The notes beneath the pieces are model-generated. The model had not been told where the DNA came from. It searched no databases and saw nothing but the letters and a program-made list of their open reading frames with translations. The translations under genes were made by a program, and so were the position numbers. 64,000 nt of DNA from JANQMX01 sp965247175 (GTDB taxonomy: Bacteria > Pseudomonadota > Alphaproteobacteria > Kiloniellales > DSM-21159), in the NCBI GenBank assembly GCA_965247175.1, contig OZ252006.1, positions 682,001 to 746,000 on the forward strand. The letters are read 5' to 3'. This document shows, in pieces, positions 61,570 to 64,000 of the stretch; positions within the stretch are counted from its first letter, which is position 1; each line of letters begins with the position of its first letter.

Positions 61570-62505
61570 ATGACCGACCTCAGCCAAATCCCGGAAGACA
61601 AGCTTGCCGTTGTCAAAGCGCTCGCCAGCTTCGCGGTGAAGCCGGCCTTTCGCACACCCGTTCACAAGACCCCGTCCGATCACGGGATCACGGACTGGGA
61701 CGACATCTACTTCCAATCCGACGATGGCACGCCGCTGGAGGGCTGGTACGTGCGCGCCGAAGGCGGCGAGAGCGACAAGCTGATCGTCATGAACCATCCC
61801 ATGCCCATGAGCCGCTCTGGCTTTACCGGCCACTTCGGCGAGCCCTGGAGCCAGGTGGACGACATCGAGATCGACTTCGTGGCGCACATCGCTCATTTGG
61901 CGCGCGCCGGCTACAACGTGCTGGCTTATGACCTGCGCAACCACGGCAACTCCTCCGCGGCAAACGGCGGGATCTGCGGTATCGGCCGCTATGAATGGCG
62001 CGACTGCGTCGGGGCCAAGACCTACATCGACAGGCATCCTCATCTCGCGACCATGACCCTGGGGCTCTATAGCCAATGCACGGGGGGCAACGCGCAGTAC
62101 GAGGCCATCTCGCGCCGGCCCGAACTCTTCCAGAACGTCCGCTGCATGCTCAGCCCGCTGGTCGTCTCCATGACCGCGCTGATGGGCCGCTTCGCGACGC
62201 TTCAGGGCGTGGGCGACTACATGGATGCGATGGACTTCGAGCAGAAGAAGCTGGGCGGCTTCACCAATCCCGAGATGACGCCGCATCTCTTTGCCGGTGA
62301 CGTCAAGGTGCCGACCCTGGTGATGCAGGTGCGGGACGATCTCTGGACCACGCAGGAAGACGGTCAGACGACCTTCGATCTTCTCGGCAGCAACGAGAAG
62401 GAACTGTTCTGGGTCGAGGGCACCACGCGGCGCTTCGACGGCTATAACTACTTCGGCCGAAATCCCGAGCGTATGATCGCCTGGTTCGACAAGCACATGG
62501 CCTAG
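61570..62505 (+). CDS. Alpha/beta hydrolase with probable cysteine nucleophile
   Basis: An alpha/beta-hydrolase of 311 aa. The nucleophile elbow reads LYSQCTGGN, placing C170 where serine is usual, as in dienelactone hydrolases. Earlier landmarks are KLIVMNHPMPMSR and LAYDLRNHGNSS (oxyanion and strand regions). Candidate acid and base residues are the aspartate in MQVRDDLW and the C-terminal histidine in FDKHMA. Substrate unknown; probably regulated by the divergent AraC protein. Confidence 0.82.
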   Translation: MTDLSQIPEDKLAVVKALASFAVKPAFRTPVHKTPSDHGITDWDDIYFQSDDGTPLEGWYVRAEGGESDKLIVMNHPMPMSRSGFTGHFGEPWSQVDDIEIDFVAHIAHLARAGYNVLAYDLRNHGNSSAANGGICGIGRYEWRDCVGAKTYIDRHPHLATMTLGLYSQCTGGNAQYEAISRRPELFQNVRCMLSPLVVSMTALMGRFATLQGVGDYMDAMDFEQKKLGGFTNPEMTPHLFAGDVKVPTLVMQVRDDLWTTQEDGQTTFDLLGSNEKELFWVEGTTRRFDGYNYFGRNPERMIAWFDKHMA

Positions 62506-62574
62506 GGGCGGCTGTCACCGCCAGGCGGGCCAAGGGGATGTCAAGGAAGCGGCGTTTGGCGTACAGTCCCGCAT

Positions 62575-62648
62575 GTTCCGGTCGTTTAACGGCAAGACCT
62601 TCCGGTTCTAGAACCGGATTTTGCGGGGTTCGAGTCCTCGCCCGGAAC
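62575..62648 (+). tRNA. tRNA-like element with 8-nt anticodon loop and palindromic anticodon arm
   Basis: Acceptor arms GTTCCGG (62575-62581) and CCGGAAC (62642-62648) pair perfectly. The D arm is canonical: stem GTTT/AGAC, loop AACGGCA (62584-62598). The T loop TTCGAGT (62629-62635) sits on a CGGGG/CCTCG stem. The anticodon arm TCCGG/CCGGA encloses an 8-base loop TTCTAGAA, so the whole arm (62601-62618) is an 18-base perfect palindrome. One extra base separates T stem and acceptor (C62641), and CCA is not encoded. It could be a divergent or quadruplet-loop tRNA, a tRNA pseudogene, or a terminator embedded in a tRNA relic. A normal anticodon cannot be assigned (CTA, TCT or TAG depending on loop register). 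Confidence 0.5.
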
Positions 62649-62671
62649 ACTCTCCCCGCAGGTGTCTTCCG

Positions 62672-63472
62672 TCAGCGGTCGTAGAGGTCGGTGTAGTACC
62701 GTGAGATCGCGCGAAGGTCGTCCTCGTAGCGACCATGAGCCGCCGCTTCCTCGGCATCCAATCGCGCTTGTTCTGCCGTCCGTCTTTGGCGCGCCTCGGC
62801 CCGGCAATGGGCACTGCCGCAGCTTCGCTTGGCATCTTGAAAGGCCGCCTCGGCCTTCGCCCGCGCGTGGCGAATATCGTACAAGTCATCGGTGAGGCGC
62901 TTGTCCGCCGCATCGAAAGCCTGCTCTTTGGTCGTATCGGGGCCGGCGGGGCTCAAATAGTCGGGCAGACGAGGGCGCCAGCTTTCCGCAACGGTTCCGT
63001 CCTCGTCTTTGCGCTTCGCGATGTCGCGCGCTCTGGCTTCAGGGCTCTTCCTATACTCGACGACGATGATGTCGTAGTCGTTGTCCGCAGACCATCGCTT
63101 GCGCCCGCACCCATAGGTCTCGACACGGCTGCTGAGCGTCGCCTGCGTGCTCGAGGCGTTGTAGTTGGGATTGCTCGGGTCAACGCCGACGGCGCGCCAC
63201 AGGTTGTTCATGAACGCGGAGAACTGAGAGTTCAGCATCACCTGAATCTCGGCGCTGGTGTAGGTGATCGGATCGAGCCCGCGCTGAACCGCGTTCAAGA
63301 ACAGCATGCGATCATCGGGTGTCATATCGCATTGCGACAGCGCGCCGGCGCCCGTGATCTCACCGCGCCAGTCCGAAGAGCGGTATTCTTCGATGTTCTG
63401 GGGCTGAGCCCAGGCGTTGCCAAATGCGAAAGCAAGACCAGCCGCGATGGATATGAGAAGAGGGGCTCGCAT
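62672..63472 (-). CDS. Hypothetical secreted protein with coiled-coil C terminus
   Basis: A 266-aa protein I do not recognise. The signal peptide MRAPLLISIAAGLAFAF... ends at NAWAQ. A middle domain contains four cysteines in total with the C-terminal part (QCDMTPDD, TYGCGRKRW, RSCGSAHCRAEARQ). The C-terminal 90 residues are charged and probably coiled coil (KAEAAFQDAKR, EQARLDAEEAAAHGR). The start is MRAPLL because codons upstream lack a Shine-Dalgarno. No neighbours suggest a role. Confidence 0.65.
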   Translation of the reverse strand: MRAPLLISIAAGLAFAFGNAWAQPQNIEEYRSSDWRGEITGAGALSQCDMTPDDRMLFLNAVQRGLDPITYTSAEIQVMLNSQFSAFMNNLWRAVGVDPSNPNYNASSTQATLSSRVETYGCGRKRWSADNDYDIIVVEYRKSPEARARDIAKRKDEDGTVAESWRPRLPDYLSPAGPDTTKEQAFDAADKRLTDDLYDIRHARAKAEAAFQDAKRSCGSAHCRAEARQRRTAEQARLDAEEAAAHGRYEDDLRAISRYYTDLYDR

Positions 63473-63644
63473 GGTGTGAGTCCTGAAATCCACCGCAAAT
63501 GCTATGCGGCCAGCCGCCGAGTATCAAATGACGGCGGATATCGAACGACGACTCCTGAGCCAAGCCGCGTCGGATCAGAGACTAAATCCCTATCGAGGGG
63601 TGCCGAAAGGCTCACAATACGTAGGGGCAGAAAAGGAAATGAAA

Positions 63645-63736
63645 TGGCGGAGAGGAAGGGATTCGAACCCTCGATACGGGTTTCCCCGTATAACGGTTTA
63701 GCAAACCGCCGCCTTCAGCCACTCGGCCACCTCTCC
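63645..63736 (-). tRNA. tRNA-Ser (anticodon GCT)
   Basis: Class II tRNA, 92 bases including an encoded CCA. The acceptor GGAGAGG/CCTCTCC is at the ends, followed by discriminator G. The anticodon loop TTGCTAA gives GCT (positions 63700-63702), reading AGC/AGT serine codons. A long variable arm (TACGGG..CCCGTA) and T arm GAGGGTTCGAATCCCTTC are clear. Confidence 0.97.
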
Positions 63737-63969
63737 GCCGGATGCAGCTTTATCCCACGGCGTTTGCAGGAGGGACTAGTTGGCAGTGCCGGCTAAGCTT
63801 GTCAACAAACCATCCAGGCCAGAGAGCTGGGGATTTTGGGACTTCCTTAAGCTTCGCTTCACGGCATTTTAAGCGAGATCGCGTCAACGTTTTCCCATCT
63901 TGGTGAACAGGCCGGGTCGGCCCGTAAACCAAAAACGGCAGGTAGCTGAAGAACAGAGGGGAGAAATCC

Positions 63970-64000
63970 ATGTCGCTCAGCAAACGCTCGCTCGAAACGC
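63970..64000 (+). CDS. Start of a protein-coding gene, truncated by the window edge
   Basis: ATG at 63970 follows gaggggag at good spacing, and the frame stays open to the window end (MSLSKRSLET). Only ten codons are visible, so no function can be given. Confidence 0.45.
   Translation, partial: MSLSKRSLET

Noticed and set aside
63645..63736. tRNA-Ser as a possible integration hotspot
   Set aside because: No integrase gene, direct repeat of the tRNA 3' end or foreign-looking block was found beside it within the window.
63750..63983. 77-aa minus-strand frame near the right edge
   Set aside because: No homology, poor start context, and it covers the leader of the next plus-strand gene.

Overview
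The window is a GC-rich, densely coded chromosomal segment. It most likely comes from a free-living alphaproteobacterium, perhaps a marine or halophilic member of the Rhodospirillales/Kiloniellales type. That guess rests on high GC, a cyo quinol oxidase, a TRAP importer tied to organosulfonate use, complete pyruvate carboxylase and urease loci, and paired Irr/PerR-type iron/peroxide boxes in front of katG. The genus cannot be read from the sequence. I see no insertion sequence, prophage, CRISPR array or rRNA. No gene-free stretch exceeds about 290 bases; the longest (26152-26437) shows nothing beyond a plausible leader for a small tautomerase gene.

Layout. 35-5830: PotBCA-like polyamine ABC importer, a small membrane protein, a class III aminotransferase and a Rieske oxygenase, one amine/nitrogen-compound catabolic run. 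5881-8224: secreted beta-propeller protein divergent from a LysR regulator. 8302-14046: CUT1-type sugar ABC operon, a SLOG/LOG-family protein and a DeoR regulator, linked by two near-identical 14-bp palindromic operators. 14043-22697: probable isethionate dissimilation locus (TauE-like exporter, IclR regulator, TRAP transporter with a Tat-type binding protein, GMC dehydrogenase, sulfoacetaldehyde acetyltransferase Xsc). 22702-26151: pyruvate carboxylase. 26438-30238: 4-oxalocrotonate tautomerase, LuxR regulator, DgcA/trimethylamine-dehydrogenase-family flavoenzyme and a cupin. 30337-35390: ureDABCEFG. 35417-43512: accessory housekeeping genes, including a DUF808 membrane protein, an AAC(3)-I-like acetyltransferase, a DUF6152/DUF6644 pair behind an RBS-masking hairpin, a MarR-centred cluster with an obvious operator, SDR, AraC and two GNATs. 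43613-45790: katG. 46050-51719: LysR, NAD(P)-binding protein, ABM monooxygenase, PhnM, DinB and DoxX genes. 51881-55735: cyoABCD. 55815-59113: a tightly paired PoxB-like TPP enzyme and FMN-dependent glutamate-synthase-domain protein. 59129-64000: VOC, SnoaL, AraC and hydrolase genes, an aberrant tRNA-like element, a hypothetical secreted protein, tRNA-Ser(GCT), and the start of a further gene.

How the genes fit together. The isethionate locus would import isethionate (TRAP), oxidise it to sulfoacetaldehyde (GMC enzyme), cleave that to acetyl phosphate and sulfite (Xsc) and export sulfite (TauE-like). Phosphotransacetylase is not in the window. The amine, DgcA-like and urease blocks point to scavenging of nitrogenous osmolytes. 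The most interesting items are the tRNA-like element with an 18-nt perfect palindrome as its anticodon arm, the two-site DeoR/SLOG/ABC regulon, the PoxB-GltB-domain pair, and the DUF6152/DUF6644 pair with a predicted His-His mature N terminus.
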